Shown piece by piece: positions 48,615 to 60,095 of a stretch of 64,000 bases of DNA. Made by a program: the position numbers and the translations under genes. The stretch comes from Nemania diffusa (Eukaryota > Ascomycota > Sordariomycetes > Xylariales > Xylariaceae): assembly GCA_038501195.1 (NCBI GenBank), contig JBBPUQ010000004.1:124001-188000 (forward strand), read 5' to 3'. Within the stretch, counting starts at the first letter, position 1, and each line of letters starts with the position of its first letter. The notes beneath the pieces are model-generated. The model was given only the letters and a program-made list of their open reading frames with translations. It made no database searches and was not told the DNA's origin.

Positions 48615-49472
48615 TGCTACAGAGCGCAGCAGAGCAGATCTGGCCGTATGAGCGGCTATATCTCACCACAGTATACCCAACCTACATCAAGCCCTCAATA
48701 TAACTTCATCCTATCCTAGTATCGCTCACCAAGTCGACATTCAGTGGGCGAGCGAGCTTTATTACAAGCCGGAAGAACGGAGACGTGAACATCATAGGTA
48801 GATACTTGGAAGCGTATCCCGACGTTTCTCGTAACTTTGAGGCGTGCAGTATGGAAAGCGCCACGAACGACGATAACTGTAGAGTTTGGGTTAACAATCG
48901 TGGCTAATAGCGCAGGAGAGAAATAAACAACTTGAGAGCCGTGTCGATGTTAAACATGCCGATTTCTAATTCCTTTATCCGCGACATGTGACCCGCCATC
49001 TCCTCCAAGCCTCGATAGGCCCATACGCCCTATTTGATCACAGATCGATATACAATGGTACAAGCTATTCAAAGCAGCACGGGTGGAAGGAAGGAAGGGA
49101 GATGGTAATTTGCGCTTTGGGTTTTGCTTTTTCTACTGCTGGTAGGTGTGTAAGGTATTTCTTGTTAGGGCAGTTAGCCGAAGCCTGGTTCGAGCGGCAT
49201 GGCTGCCACAGCGTGCTTCCAGGCCTTCGGTTAAAGGCTCACGCTCCCCCCAATATGTGCATTCAGTTACTCTGCTGCCGTAAACCTCCTAGTTTGCCCA
49301 CTGGAGTCGGTAATTACCATAAAGAGCAAGATTTAACTATTGGCTCGGGAGCACACAGGAGCAGCTGTGGTTAAATACTTCCAAAAGGGCATAGAAAAGC
49401 CTGTAGAGAACTTACCAGTGAATAAATCAACACAAGCTTAGGCCGGCACGTGACGCCGGGCTTGTGGTGAAG
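48615..49472. other. Intergenic; promoter region of the cluster regulator
   Basis: About 860 bases. A 128-codon open frame at 48988-49374 was considered and not accepted as a gene. The final 100 bases should hold the promoter of the Zn2Cys6 gene. Confidence 0.45.
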
Positions 49473-50804
49473 ATGGCATCTATCAAGTATCGCTCCTCGT
49501 GCGACCTCTGCCTCACCACCAAAATCAAATGTACGCAAGAGAGACCAGCATGCTCCAGATGTGCAGAGCGCGGCCGCCTTTGTGTCTATAGTCATTGTCG
49601 TAAGATCGGTCGGCCTTCGTACAAGTCCAGGCTACCTTCTCTCAATGCGAAAAGCCCCAAAGCAGTGCGGATAGCCTCACAGCGACAGACTGCCTTGTCA
49701 CTGCCGGTGGAACTACCGGCGACACAATCCCAGCAAGGCCTTTTTCCTGGGCCTGCGCCCGGGGCAAAATCGGCTGTTTCCCTGCACAATCTTGCACGTG
49801 GGCCGACCCGCGATGACGAGAATCACACCAATCTCGGCACGCCATTCGACGAGCCGTTCGAGGGTAATGACTGGGCCGCTCTGGACAGCATGGTCAATTT
49901 GCCGATTGACAATGTCTCTGCTGCCCCAACTCGCAGCCCCTGGGATAGTCAGAACTACCTGATTGATCAACTTCTGGCACAGCCTTTGGCTTTTTCCGGG
50001 GTAGCAACACATGACCACGCGCCAACGTACCCGGGTGACTCCTTTTCGATGGCCGAGGTAAGCTGCCCAGGCTCTTCTTCTGGCATCGACACCGAAAGCC
50101 CGTTCGAGACTGCCCTCTTTCTCCAGTCGGAATTCGAGCCGTCAACCCAATACGGCGGGTCATCTGATACCGGTCTTCGTACTCGAGGCCTCCCGGCAAC
50201 CACAGGTTGTACCCTGCAGTGCTACCTCCAACTCACCAGCCAACTAGCTTGCATCAACAAATACCAGGCTGGTAGCAACAGCCTTACGATCGACGTCATT
50301 CTCTCCATGGAAGGCCATGTTCAAAGCACCTGGGAGCGCATCGTCCCTTGCCATGCCTGTCTTACCGGGCCCTGGTGCGGACAGACCATATTGCTAGCTA
50401 CTATGGTGGTTGATAGCTTGTTGGCCACTTTCGAACGTGGGTGTGTCCAAAGAGAGAGCTCTATTCAAAACGGTGACTCTGGCCAGACTTCTTTGGCCAG
50501 AGAGCTCGGCGACGACTCTAAAACCTGGTTTGCTTTGCCGATGACTTGCCATCTGACGGTGGGGAGGAAAGGGGTCGATGATCAGATCAAATTTGCTTTT
50601 GTCAAACACCTTTCGTACTTGTATCTGAACCGCCGAAGGAAGGTTATAGAAGATATAGAGAAGGCAGTAGATAAAATTCGATGGGAGAGCGACGTGAGTT
50701 ACAATGTCACGCATCAGCTATTTGCGGATGTAAAAAGGAGGGTAGAGTGTTGCGCAGGGCTCGTGGCCTTGAGTGACAAATCGGGAGTTTGGCGTCATAT
50801 ATGA
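49473..50804 (+). CDS. AflR-type Zn2Cys6 transcription factor
   Basis: Single exon, 443 aa. The ATG at 49473 was chosen because upstream in-frame starts are non-ATG. The zinc cluster is complete: C10, C13, C20, C27, C30 and C37 in the spacing C-x2-C-x6-C-x6-C-x2-C-x6-C. It is followed by CVYSHCRKIGRPS, the basic linker typical of AflR relatives. The C-terminal half shows the AflR-domain pattern (LQCYLQLTSQLACINKYQAG, then WERIVPCHACLTGPWCGQTI, and the later VGRKGVDDQIKFAFVKHLSY). Such proteins are usually pathway-specific activators within secondary-metabolite clusters. Its position at the left end of the 51-64 kb gene set makes it the likely regulator of that set; this is inference. Confidence 0.92.
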   Translation: MASIKYRSSCDLCLTTKIKCTQERPACSRCAERGRLCVYSHCRKIGRPSYKSRLPSLNAKSPKAVRIASQRQTALSLPVELPATQSQQGLFPGPAPGAKSAVSLHNLARGPTRDDENHTNLGTPFDEPFEGNDWAALDSMVNLPIDNVSAAPTRSPWDSQNYLIDQLLAQPLAFSGVATHDHAPTYPGDSFSMAEVSCPGSSSGIDTESPFETALFLQSEFEPSTQYGGSSDTGLRTRGLPATTGCTLQCYLQLTSQLACINKYQAGSNSLTIDVILSMEGHVQSTWERIVPCHACLTGPWCGQTILLATMVVDSLLATFERGCVQRESSIQNGDSGQTSLARELGDDSKTWFALPMTCHLTVGRKGVDDQIKFAFVKHLSYLYLNRRRKVIEDIEKAVDKIRWESDVSYNVTHQLFADVKRRVECCAGLVALSDKSGVWRHI

Positions 50805-51186
50805 AATGTCTTCAAACCGTGGAACAGAGATTCTATAGAGCCTGTCACCCAAGCAAGGTTTGAGTGTCAAAAGTTGTGAAATTACCCTCCGGTCGTTTGC
50901 ACCAAATCTAGAAATAGGTCTACCCACGAAGGCGGCCTAAATATAGCTAACACTTCGTTAGCCCCGAAGCGCCTTCAGTAATAGCTCTGAGGATCTAGAT
51001 CGCCTTCAGCTGAATCCTTCGAGAAGGGGAACGTGTCAAGGCTCTCTCATGGCTGCCAAACGCCCATCTACAAATACCTAGCAAAGGAACCGTCACCTTG
51101 TGCTTGATTATGATCATCTACTACAGAAAACAACCACCCCCTAAGCCTCTCTTCACCGACATATCCACGCGGACCTAGCTGTCATC
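50805..51186. other. Intergenic, promoter of the DUF3237 gene
   Basis: About 380 bases; contains no gene. A C/T-rich stretch precedes the next start (51140-51180). Confidence 0.5.
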
Positions 51187-51663
51187 ATGAGATTCCTAAT
51201 TCCATTCAGCCTCCTCCTACAATCGCTGGTCTCGGGGTCGCCCATAGGAGCCGATCCCCCATCAACGCTTCACAACACCAGCCCCTCTCTCGTCTGGCTC
51301 TGCACAGTCAACATCACAACTGCAACTGCGATTCCGGTCGGCGTCGTCAAGACCGATACTATCCTCATGATCCCCCTCACCGGCGGAACATTCTCGGGTC
51401 CGAAGCTCAAGGGTAAGATCTTGCCAGTTGGTTTCGACCTGGCTTCTATCTCGGTAGACGGCGTCTTCACGCCCAGAAGGAAGCTGATGCTCCAGACGGA
51501 CGATGGCAACAACTTCTACGTGGAGGACACGGGGTTTGCGCCAAGCGTTCGCGCGAGCTTTTTGGCGGGACCAGGACCGTATGAGTGGCTCAATGATGTG
51601 GTCTCAGTGGGAAAGGTCGAACAGACTAAGATGGGGGCTCTCCTTATTCTTTATCAAGTTTGA
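51187..51663 (+). CDS. Secreted DUF3237-family protein
   Basis: Single exon, 158 aa. A signal peptide is evident (MRFLIPFSLLLQSLVSGSPI). The mature part matches the DUF3237 pattern: IPLTGGTFSGPKLKGKILPV, then GFDLASISVDGVF, then LMLQTDDGNNFYVEDTGFAP and VRASFLAGPGPYEWLNDVV. DUF3237 is a small beta-barrel family of unclear biochemistry, found in bacteria and fungi and sometimes near secondary-metabolite genes. The signal peptide suggests action outside the cell or in the secretory path. Its place between the AflR-type regulator and the MFS exporter suggests cluster membership. Confidence 0.85.
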   Translation: MRFLIPFSLLLQSLVSGSPIGADPPSTLHNTSPSLVWLCTVNITTATAIPVGVVKTDTILMIPLTGGTFSGPKLKGKILPVGFDLASISVDGVFTPRRKLMLQTDDGNNFYVEDTGFAPSVRASFLAGPGPYEWLNDVVSVGKVEQTKMGALLILYQV

Positions 51664-52661
51664 TGGGTACCCTTTTTGACTATAGAAGACTTGGTACGGA
51701 TGGCGTGGTAGCTGACGTAGAAATTTCCACAACGGAGGGCATGTTGTGTTGAAAAAGATGGGTTGGGTTATGCTACCGTTTGAAGAGGACCAATAATGCG
51801 ATGCACATGATACGGGATAGCTACTAAATAGGTATAAGAGAAATCTAAATGCATTAGTTTTGTGTTAAGGCCTTGTCGATTGTGCGTTGGTTACCTAGTT
51901 CTCCGTACCACCGTGTCGCGCCCCTGGACTTCTCATGTCAACCCAGCCTCGATTATCATAGTCTATAAGCGAGTCAGAATCTGAAGAGCTCGTGAGTAGC
52001 ACGGGATAGCTGCTCCTTTTACGACGCGCTGACTATTAGCAGTACAACATTATGGTCACTATACTAGAGCTCAACCAGAAGATTTTAGCTTTATACGGGG
52101 TTTACCGAAACTGACGAACGGATTTCTAGGACGTTCTTACATCATAACCTTTACCAGCATGTGACACCAAATGTTTCAGGAATTTTAATGTGACCATAGC
52201 CATCAAACCTGTCGATGGCTTCCTTCGTTCACAACGTCAACATCCGATTTCTTCTCTTAGTTAAGATACGATCTAGCCATGTTAGCATTTCCATCATGCT
52301 CTGCACGATCGTTTTGCGATGGTACATTTTCGTGGCGAATCAGGCAGCCTTGCGCGGAACAGAGAAATGAGTGGCTTATCGGCTGCTACACCATGTATTC
52401 TCGGCCCCTTTCTACCAGTTAGAATGAGAGAAACTGGCCGCGTATGATATACATGGCTTATGATACATTTCAGCTCACTTTTGACGCAGATAGAGACATG
52501 ATTTGCCATGTTTGGCCGTGAAAATGTAATCACTTGCTGCGAGATTTCAATTTCTGGGCGCGATGAACTTTTATTCTCTTTTCCGTCCTAGTCTCCCATC
52601 AATTGCAAGTTACATACTTCCAGGCCAAAGAAAACCTGGCAAGGCATTCTAAAAGAAAATC
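51664..52661. other. Intergenic upstream of the MFS exporter gene
   Basis: About 1 kb with no gene seen. It contains one perfect palindromic AflR-consensus match (listed separately at 52309). Confidence 0.5.
52309..52319. promoter_or_regulatory. Candidate AflR-type site TCG-N5-CGA
   Basis: TCGTTTTGCGA matches the palindromic AflR consensus 343 bases upstream of the MFS start. A chance match roughly every 1.4 kb is expected for the degenerate form, so the site is only suggestive. Confidence 0.3.
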
Positions 52662-54671
52662 ATGTCACACGACTCTCCCTCCGCAACAGCACTGGACAGG
52701 AATTCATCTGAGCATGTGCCGGGCCCGACTGTGGCTGAGAAAGTTGACGATGTATCGGTAGCTGCTGCACCTACGGCTGCGCCGACAGTCAACATCACAT
52801 ATCCAGGACCACTATTGACCGTAGTCATCACCTTCGCGTTGCTCTTGGCGTTATTCCTTGTGGCAATAGACATCGTAAGTTATTGGCCCATCATTCCAGT
52901 GGGTTCTCTCTACCTAACCGAGATAGAGCATCATCGCAACCGCCATCCCGACAATCACGGCCGAGTTCCATAGCGTCGAGGACATTGGTTGGTATGGCTC
53001 CGCCTTCTTCCTTGGGCTCGCAACGTTTCAGGCCTTCTGGGGCAAGGCATACAAGTACTTCCCGCTCAAGGTCGTCTTCCTGTCGTGCATCGCGGTCTTC
53101 GAGCTGGGGAGCCTCATCGCCGCTCTCTCGCCCAACAGCATCGCCTTAATCATCGCCCGCGCCATCCAAGGCCTCGGCGGCGCGGGAGTCACAGGCGGCT
53201 GCTACACTATCCTGGCATTCACAACCCGCCCGCAACACTTACCTCTGGTCCTGGGCCTGTCCAGCTCGGTCTGGAGCATCTCCTCGGTCCTCGGCCCGGT
53301 GCTAGGCGGCTTCTTCACCCAGTATGTGACGTGGAGGTGGTGTTTCTGGATTAATCTACCCGTGAGTTATCTCGCAAGAACTCTCTCTTCGCTAACGATC
53401 CGTATCTTCGGTTCCGAAATGCTAACATATGCCATGATGATCCGGCTCTTAGATTGGCGGCACCACATTCTTCTTACTTCTACTCTTCTTCAAGACCCCC
53501 CCTCACTCGCGGACAGCCCACGCGAATGCCCGTGAAGCGTTGTTTCTCTTCGACGTGCCAGGCATGGCCGTCCTAGTTGGGGCGTTGGTATCGATTCTAA
53601 TTGTACTCCAGGAGGGCGGCGTCACACTTCCGTGGAACCACCGGACAATAATAGGACTTCTTGTCGGGTTCGGTGTCCTGAGTATCTTACTAGTTGTGAT
53701 CGAATGGTACCAAGGTGAGCGGGCGATGGTGGTCCCCCGAATCATGAAGCGGAGGACAATTCTAGTCCTGGCTCTTTTCAACCTCACTGCGCAGGGCTCT
53801 GGGTTTGCTCGGAGTTACAACTTACCCATCTATTTCCAAGCGGCGCAGGGTGTGTCGGCGTCGGAATCGGGTATTCGCACCCTTCCCACCGTATTAACAA
53901 CATGTAAGCAATGTGACCCCCTGACCCCTTGAACGAGTGCTGGTGTCCCGTTTCTCTGACGCATCAGTGATGATGACTAGCCGTATTCAGCTTCCTCGGT
54001 TCCATAGCTTTGGGTCGGCTTGGATACTATCAGGCGTTCCTGATTGTGGGTGCGGTAATCCTGACTGTCGGGTCTGGCTTGATCTACACCCTAGAGCCCA
54101 ACTCAGGGATAGGGAAATACGTTGGATACCAAGTCATCGCATCCGCCGGGTCTGGTATAGTCATCCAACTCAACATCCTCGTCGCGCAAGCCATATCTCC
54201 ACGTGCCGACGTAGCCGTCACTACTGGCATGGTACTCTGTACGTCAACATTCTCTAACCCCCTTCGTGTTGAATACCCAGAAATAAGGTGGGAAAATTCC
54301 AATCGCTGATCCCGCAACGTGCTATTACAGTCTGGCAATTTATAGGCGGCACAATCGGAGTTTCGGCGGCGCAGAACATCATGAACAACGTCATCATCCA
54401 GTCGCTTCCAAAGGGTAGCCCGAACGTTACCGCCGCCAAAGTCTTGGCCGTCGGTGCCAACGATCTGCGGCGTGCCTTTCCGGACCCAGCTGACCTCAAT
54501 GCTGTTGTGGGCGCGTATATTCGCGGGCTGAAAGCTGCGTGGATATGGGGAATCGTCCTTGCAGGGCTCTCGTTCCTCGTAGCTCTCGGTGCCGAGTGGA
54601 AGAGCATTCGCGCTGAGCATGTTAAGAAACGGGCAGAGCGAAAGGCTGCGACACAGGCAACTAGCCCTTGA
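52662..54671 (+). CDS. DHA2-type (14-TM) MFS drug/metabolite exporter
   Basis: Exons 52662-52874, 52927-53361, 53453-53903, 53981-54238 and 54331-54671 give 565 aa, all in frame. After a hydrophilic N-terminus of about 45 residues come many hydrophobic segments. Family motifs are visible: DISIIATAIPTIT across the first splice, WYGSAFFLGLATFQAFWGK, RAIQGLGGAGVTGG, and the antiporter motif C region GPVLGGFFTQYVTWRWCFWI. The C-terminal end is basic (HVKKRAERKAATQATSP). Such transporters export toxic or secondary metabolites at the plasma membrane. Neighbouring regulator and tailoring genes support a role in exporting the cluster product. Confidence 0.93.
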
Positions 54672-55308
54672 CCGTTTAGTTGAAGAGATGTTGTTAGGAG
54701 GGGTTCAATTTTGGGCTCTCTAAATAGTGAGGGTTTTGAGCAGAAGTTGTGAGGCAATAATTGGTTGTTTCTTCTCGGTTCTTGCACTGGGAGTCGCCTG
54801 CCTTGGGCTTCTCTTGTTGGAAATTATGATTTTGGTGCCCATAAATTAGATTTATCGGATACATGAGGCTGAAATGGATGTAAAGGCGTTTGGGCTAGGG
54901 TATAAACTCAGCGTCACTAGTAATACTGGTAGAGATAATATTTTCTTAACTACAAGGCGTGTTCCGGCTTGCTAGAGAATGGTGTAGAACCTAACGACTT
55001 ACTCCGATTTCCTTACCATAAGGACACTGTTGTATCTAGAACTAAGCTAATGTCTACACTCACTAGCACGTAGATTCACTTATACTGTGAGAGGTACGCC
55101 CATTTATTAGCCGCAAAAAGGACCCAATTGGTTAGATTCTGCAGCTAACACAATAGTGAACGAATAAAACCAGCTTTCTCTTATAAAGCCCCCGAATCTC
55201 CTGTCCCAGATGATCTAAGCTTCAGCAGTAAGGCCGGCTGTTTATGTACTCATAGTATATCTCGCCCTACCCTAAATCGCCATACATTGCATAAAGCTAG
55301 CTGTCAAC
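54672..55308. other. Intergenic upstream of the O-methyltransferase
   Basis: About 640 bases, AT-rich, no gene seen and no AflR-consensus match found. Confidence 0.5.
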
Positions 55309-57019
55309 ATGGCCAGCTCCTCTAGTCTTGTCGCCCTGGCACAAAGGCTTCTCGAGCATGCGGAAGCCCTCGACGCATACAAAGAGCAGCACCTTGACAG
55401 AGGTTCACAAGTATCCTATACTAACGCTGACGAGCCATTTGCAAACGCCCCTTTTCACGTGGAAGAAGCTCGCAAGGCGGTCATCGACATATCCCAGGAT
55501 ATTAAACGGCTAGCGCAGGGTCCGCGGGATTTCATGCTGGAGAATCTGAACAAGGTTAGTGATATCAAACGAGCCCCTGAGTTAGGCGACTTCTCTAGGA
55601 ATACCTTGATTCATCTATCGATCGTGTCCACTTCTGTCGAGCGTTAGTTGCTGTAGTTGTTTGCTAACGCGTAGCCTTCCTCGAGAGCTTAGTTCACGGA
55701 TCTTGCCAACTTCCACTTCATCTACCATCACAACATCCCGCGCTTCGTGCCGCTTGATGGCCCCGTCTCGTACGCCGAGCTCGCCACCACCGTCGGGGTC
55801 GACGAGGTTCTAACGCGCCGTATGCTCCGCGTCGCTATGATGCACGGCCTGTTTGAGGAGACGGGTGATGGGTGTTCGGTACGCCACTCAGCCGCATCTC
55901 GGATCCTGCACCGAGAGCCCGACGCTATGGATACATGCGGGTTCCTGTTGGAGGAGATGTTTGTGAGTCAATTTTGTGAGGGATAATATCTGTATTAATG
56001 GGTGGCTTCCCGAGGTATCCTGGTGATGATTCACTTGGTTCTTTTTGATCAAATCGTTTCCTGTTATTCATTTATGTGTACTGACGAGTTGACTTCCCAC
56101 AGCCATCCGCCGCCAAGATGGTGACAGCAATGGAAAAATATCCTTCCTCGGGCGAGCCAAACGAGACGGCCTTCAACATGGCCTATAACACTAGCAGGCC
56201 CTTCTATCTAGAGCTCGAGGCTGACAAGGAGCGATCGCGCCGCTTCGGCGCCGCCATGGTGTGGATGTCGCGGGGGGGCCGGTTCTCGAGCGATCACATC
56301 GCGCGGGGCTTTGACTGGGCCTCGCGTCTTGGTACTGGGAATCATGGTGCCGTTGTCGTCGACGTCGGGGGCGGACACGGCGCCGTGTCTATCAGCGTCG
56401 CCAAACTCACCAGCAAACAAACCCGCTTCGTCGTCCAGGACCTGCCCGAGACGGTGGCAGCCGGGGCCCGGTTACTGGGGCCTGAGCTGCGTGATCGAAT
56501 CGAGTTTATGCCGCACGACTTCTTCGCCGAGCAGCCCATCCGCGGCGCTGATGTATACTTGCTTCGGTACGTCCTGCACAATTGGTCCGACAAGTACGCG
56601 CGCCAGATCTTGGGGGCGCTCGTCCCCGCGCTCAAGGACGGTGCTACTATCTTGTGCTGTGACTTCCTGCCCAGCGACGTCTCGACCACGGCTTGGAGCG
56701 ATAAGCAGGTCTAGTGAGTTTGAATTTAGTTCTCGTTCTCTCTCCATTTCCTATGCCGAATTGACGTTTGCCCCCAACGTTCTTCCTCTTTGCTGCTGCC
56801 TTTCCCGCCCGGCTGACAGAGGCACGCAGTAACATGGACATGATCCAAGCAATCGGATGGAACTCACTCGAGAGGACGACCTCTGATTGGAAGCGGCTCT
56901 TCGAGTTGGTCGACAAACGCCTGCATTATGTAGGAACATGCACACCGCCTGGATCTGCCGTTTCCATCATTGAAGCGAGGTTCTGGTTGGGTGATTCGGG
57001 CTCTCATGGCACTGCCTGA
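55309..57019 (+). CDS. SAM-dependent O-methyltransferase (fungal secondary-metabolite type)
   Basis: Exons 55309-55554, 55693-55962, 56103-56713 and 56830-57019 give 438 aa. The last splice uses a GTGAGT donor at 56714 and restores QVYNMDMIQAIGW. The N-terminal helical/winged-helix part (FTDLANFHFIYHHNIPRFV, LTRRMLRVAMMHGLFEE) serves dimerisation. The SAM-binding core has VVDVGGGHGAVSISVAKL, then VVQDLPETV and FMPHDFF. YLLRYVLHNWSDKYARQIL supplies the usual catalytic His. This is the class that methylates phenolic hydroxyls of aromatic polyketides. Aflatoxin-cluster AflS/AflJ co-activators share this fold and approximate length, so a co-activator role is an alternative, though the intact SAM and His motifs favour an enzyme. 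Confidence 0.93.
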
Positions 57020-57597
57020 AAAGGAGGAGAGTGAAAGGTCTTTCTTGTGCTTGACTTATTGCGCCTGTCTAGTTGTATTTAAGAGGTTGAAAGCGGGCGC
57101 TCTGGTGCCAATGAAGCCAGAAGTGGTTACGTCAGATATAACAGCAGCTGAATGATGGGATAAATTTTACGAATATGGCCTAGAATAGAGAAAGTATAGA
57201 ACTTGGGTATGCTTTCGAGTCCGACTCTCTTCAACTGCGTGTAGTGCTTGCGTACCTGATATGATACTGAAACGAAGCGTGCAATATATGCACTACGCCC
57301 TCTAGAGGACTGGCCACGGCGATCTAAATCACTGCTAGAGATTTGAGGCAATAAAAAGAGTAATCTAGTAATGCAATCGAGGAATATTGGTGTAGCAAAC
57401 CCCTACAAGGGCTGCCTAACAGCCTAGTCGGCCGATCCCGAGAGGCATGCCCCCTAATAGAAACTACCTTCTTTTCTAGCTAATAAATAAATAAAAAACG
57501 AGAAAACTAGGGTCCTGATGACCGAATCAACACAACCCCCTGTAGCAGTGTCGCATGCACTGTCTCAATACCGACTTGTCTAATGTCCCTCTCAGCT
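57020..57597. other. Intergenic between convergent cluster genes
   Basis: About 580 bases between the OMT and transesterase stop codons; should hold both 3' ends. No gene seen. Confidence 0.5.
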
Positions 57598-59346
57598 TTA
57601 CATGCTCGATGCTTGTTTGTATCTAGCATACATCTCCCGTTCAAACAGCTCCGTCATCTCGACCGATCTTTTGTCCCCAATGGGCATCAGCTGCCCGGCG
57701 TACAACCCGCAAAGTTCTGCCTTGGGATCGATCCACTAGAGAATAGCACAAACACGACGACAGTTAGCAGTGGTTGAGATAAGGAGAGTGTATCACGGCA
57801 TAAGGAGAGAGGCCCAAGTATGTGCCATGATTTGCCGGGCGTTATCCATGTACTTACCCAAGTAAGATTCGGCGTGCCACCCCAGGTCATAGTTCCCTTC
57901 TGGCGCCAGCCCGGCAAGTCATCCATAACCAACATCCCGCCGAGGCCCCAATCCTTCTTAGTTGCCACAGGCATGCCACCCAGCATAAGATTAAGTTTCG
58001 GGATCTCGGATACGGCCTGCAAGGCCTTGCGCCCCGCTTCATTCAGCTGAGGTTCGAGCATAGCCTCGGCAGTCGAGCGACGCAGCAGCTGCGACGAGGG
58101 TGCGGGGGTGGCATCGGATGCAGGTCCAGTAGAGGCATCGCCAAGAAGAGCGCGTAAGACTTTGAGGTACTCGGATGGGGTAGCGTAGATCCCGCCGCCG
58201 CCGAGACAGTCCTCTAGATCGGGTTCTAATGTCGGCTGACGCTCTGCGTGGACAACTGGTGGGGATGTTCCGGCAACAAGGCTTCCAGGTTCGCGCCAGC
58301 ACATGGATGCGGCCCTGGACTGCATGTCGGGCCTAGCCGAGAGGAAGAATGTCATCGACTTGATGGCCAAAGGTTCCCATATGTTGCGAGCCATGTAGTC
58401 TTGTAAGTCCATGCCACTTAGGCGTTCGACGAGAAGGCCCGCCCAGTCGATCGAGGGACCGTAGGACCAGCTGGTGCCTAAGCCAAGGATTAGTCATACT
58501 GCATTAGCTAGGGCAACAATAACCAGCTTAGGAGAGACGAAGACGCTCGAGGAATGACTGACCGGGCTCGTATAAGAGAGGATGCTGGAAACGACCGAGC
58601 AGGGTGGCCCTAGAACCTCTCTGATTATCTGGCTGCTGGCGGCGCCACTCTTGAAGCAGCGGTTCATTGAATTCATATGCGAAACCAGATGTGTGTGTCA
58701 ACAGATGCCTGCAAGGGGTTAGACGGATGTGCATTATAGAGCTATACCTAGCTCAACATGCAGAATGAACGGGAGAAGCATGCCTTAGCGTGATAGGCCG
58801 GACGTTTTTAGTAGTCGAGAGTCTCTGACCGGTAGCCGTAGGGTTTATAATGTCAATGTCTCGAAGCTCATGTAAGCAATTCCGGACGTCGTCGTCGAGA
58901 CCAACCCAGCCGCGTTCGACGCATTGCATGGCGGCAATTGATGTTAAGAGCTTAGTGCACGAAGCAATCCACATCGGACAGTCTTCGTTAAGGGGCTCAT
59001 CGCCAACGGACTCATGGGCGGATCGGCGACCGAATGCTTTACCATAGTTCCAGCTGCCTATAGGACAATCATCAATGTGAGGCCAAGAAGGTGGTTTATC
59101 GGCCAATCTGGGAAGTATGCGTTTACCTGTTCGGTTGGTAGCGAGTAGAACTACCCCGGGAATCTCGCGCGTAAAGCAAGCAGATTCGAAAGTATCTTCT
59201 AGCAAAGAATTGGCACGGCGAGGAGAAGATAGTCGTCTTGTGGCGCGATGGGCGCCGAAGATGGCGGCAACTGGAGCTTCCGACTGTACTGCAGCGGAAC
59301 CGGGCGCGACACGGCGGGACAGGGATACAACACGCCTTGATAACAT
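57598..59346 (-). CDS. Beta-lactamase-fold serine transesterase/esterase (LovD/EstB-like)
   Basis: Exons 59346-59127, 59057-58784, 58708-58563, 58477-57858 and 57735-57598 give 465 aa. The catalytic Ser-x-x-Lys is S106-C-T-K109 in WIASCTKLLTSIAAMQ. ITLRHLLTHTSGF spans intron 2, and YEPGTSWSYGPSIDWAG spans intron 3 and carries the probable catalytic Tyr219. The C-terminus has GGTPNLTWWIDPKAELCGLY then AGQLMPIGD, standard for fungal LovD/EstB relatives. These enzymes hydrolyse esters or transfer acyl groups onto polyketide alcohols. The N-terminus (MLSRRVVSLSRRVAPGSAAV) is Arg-rich and may be a mitochondrial or other targeting sequence. Intron 2 has a GC donor, and intron 1 (69 nt) is open in frame. 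An acyltransferase nearby suggests an acylated or de-acylated cluster product. Confidence 0.9.
58709..58783 (-). other. GC-AG intron in the transesterase gene
   Basis: The exon ends CTAAG and the intron starts GCATGC and ends TTGCAG. Only this junction gives PITLRHLLTHTSGF, the conserved family sequence; the nearest GT donor would include a stop codon. 75 nt. Confidence 0.8.
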
Positions 59347-59474
59347 AGCGGAAGCTAACTACCTACCTAAGGATGACTAAGTCGGACTTAGGTACTCGAA
59401 TAGAACTCTGATAGAAATACACCAAGCAGAATAACGAGGAATGGACGATGATCTAGATGAAGAGCAAGGGAACG

Positions 59475-59485
59475 TCGATTGACGG
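59475..59485. promoter_or_regulatory. Candidate AflR-type site TCG-N5-CGG
   Basis: TCGATTGACGG lies 129 bases upstream of the minus-strand transesterase start and fits TCGN5CGR. It is no more frequent than chance expectation. Confidence 0.25.
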
Positions 59486-59856
59486 CGCGTTCGATAGTGT
59501 GCGTGGCACACTTATTCACATCTTTGATTGCTAAATCAAACGCCACTTCCGATATTACGAAATCAAACGCCACTTTGAGGTCCTTGCATTAAATTATATA
59601 CGGGTGTGTACAGGTACGTATAGGTATGTAGGCCAAATAGTGATGTGTAAAAACGAAAGGTATGAGGATTAGATACTATAGAACCAGCTTGTTGCATTTA
59701 ACGCTATGTAATGCCAGCGATCCTGGATTAACCAGCCTACACATGAGAAATATGCTGAACTAAAGGGGGAACTCTTGTAGGGAGGGTCATATGCACATTA
59801 TCCGACAATCGAATTTTTTTTTTACTTTTTCGTTTTTCGTTTTCAGTTTTCTGTAA

Positions 59857-59924
59857 ACAAACGGATGCGCACCCGATGCTCAACTGTCGGATAATACTGG
59901 TATAACCACACTACATGCCAACAC
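59857..59924 (+). repeat. Direct repeat copy 1 (68 bp)
   Basis: Matches 60096-60163 at 58 of 68 positions. This copy keeps the TGTCGGATA terminus sequence and is the likely ancestral form. Confidence 0.8.
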
Positions 59925-60095
59925 CCCTCCTTGCTCTAGCAAGCAAGCGAAACGCCATTGTTTACCAACTGTCATATTAGCAAAGACTATTGCTTTTTTC
60001 AGCGAATCGATCTTGCAAACTTGCGCAGAGTGCTTCTAGCATGTAGTGGTCTGTAGTCTCTTATACCGCTGTACTAACCCGATGGGTGCATGTGT

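Noticed and set aside
48988..49374. 128-codon plus-strand frame before the AflR-type gene
   Set aside because: No family signal and it occupies the regulator's promoter; treated as chance.
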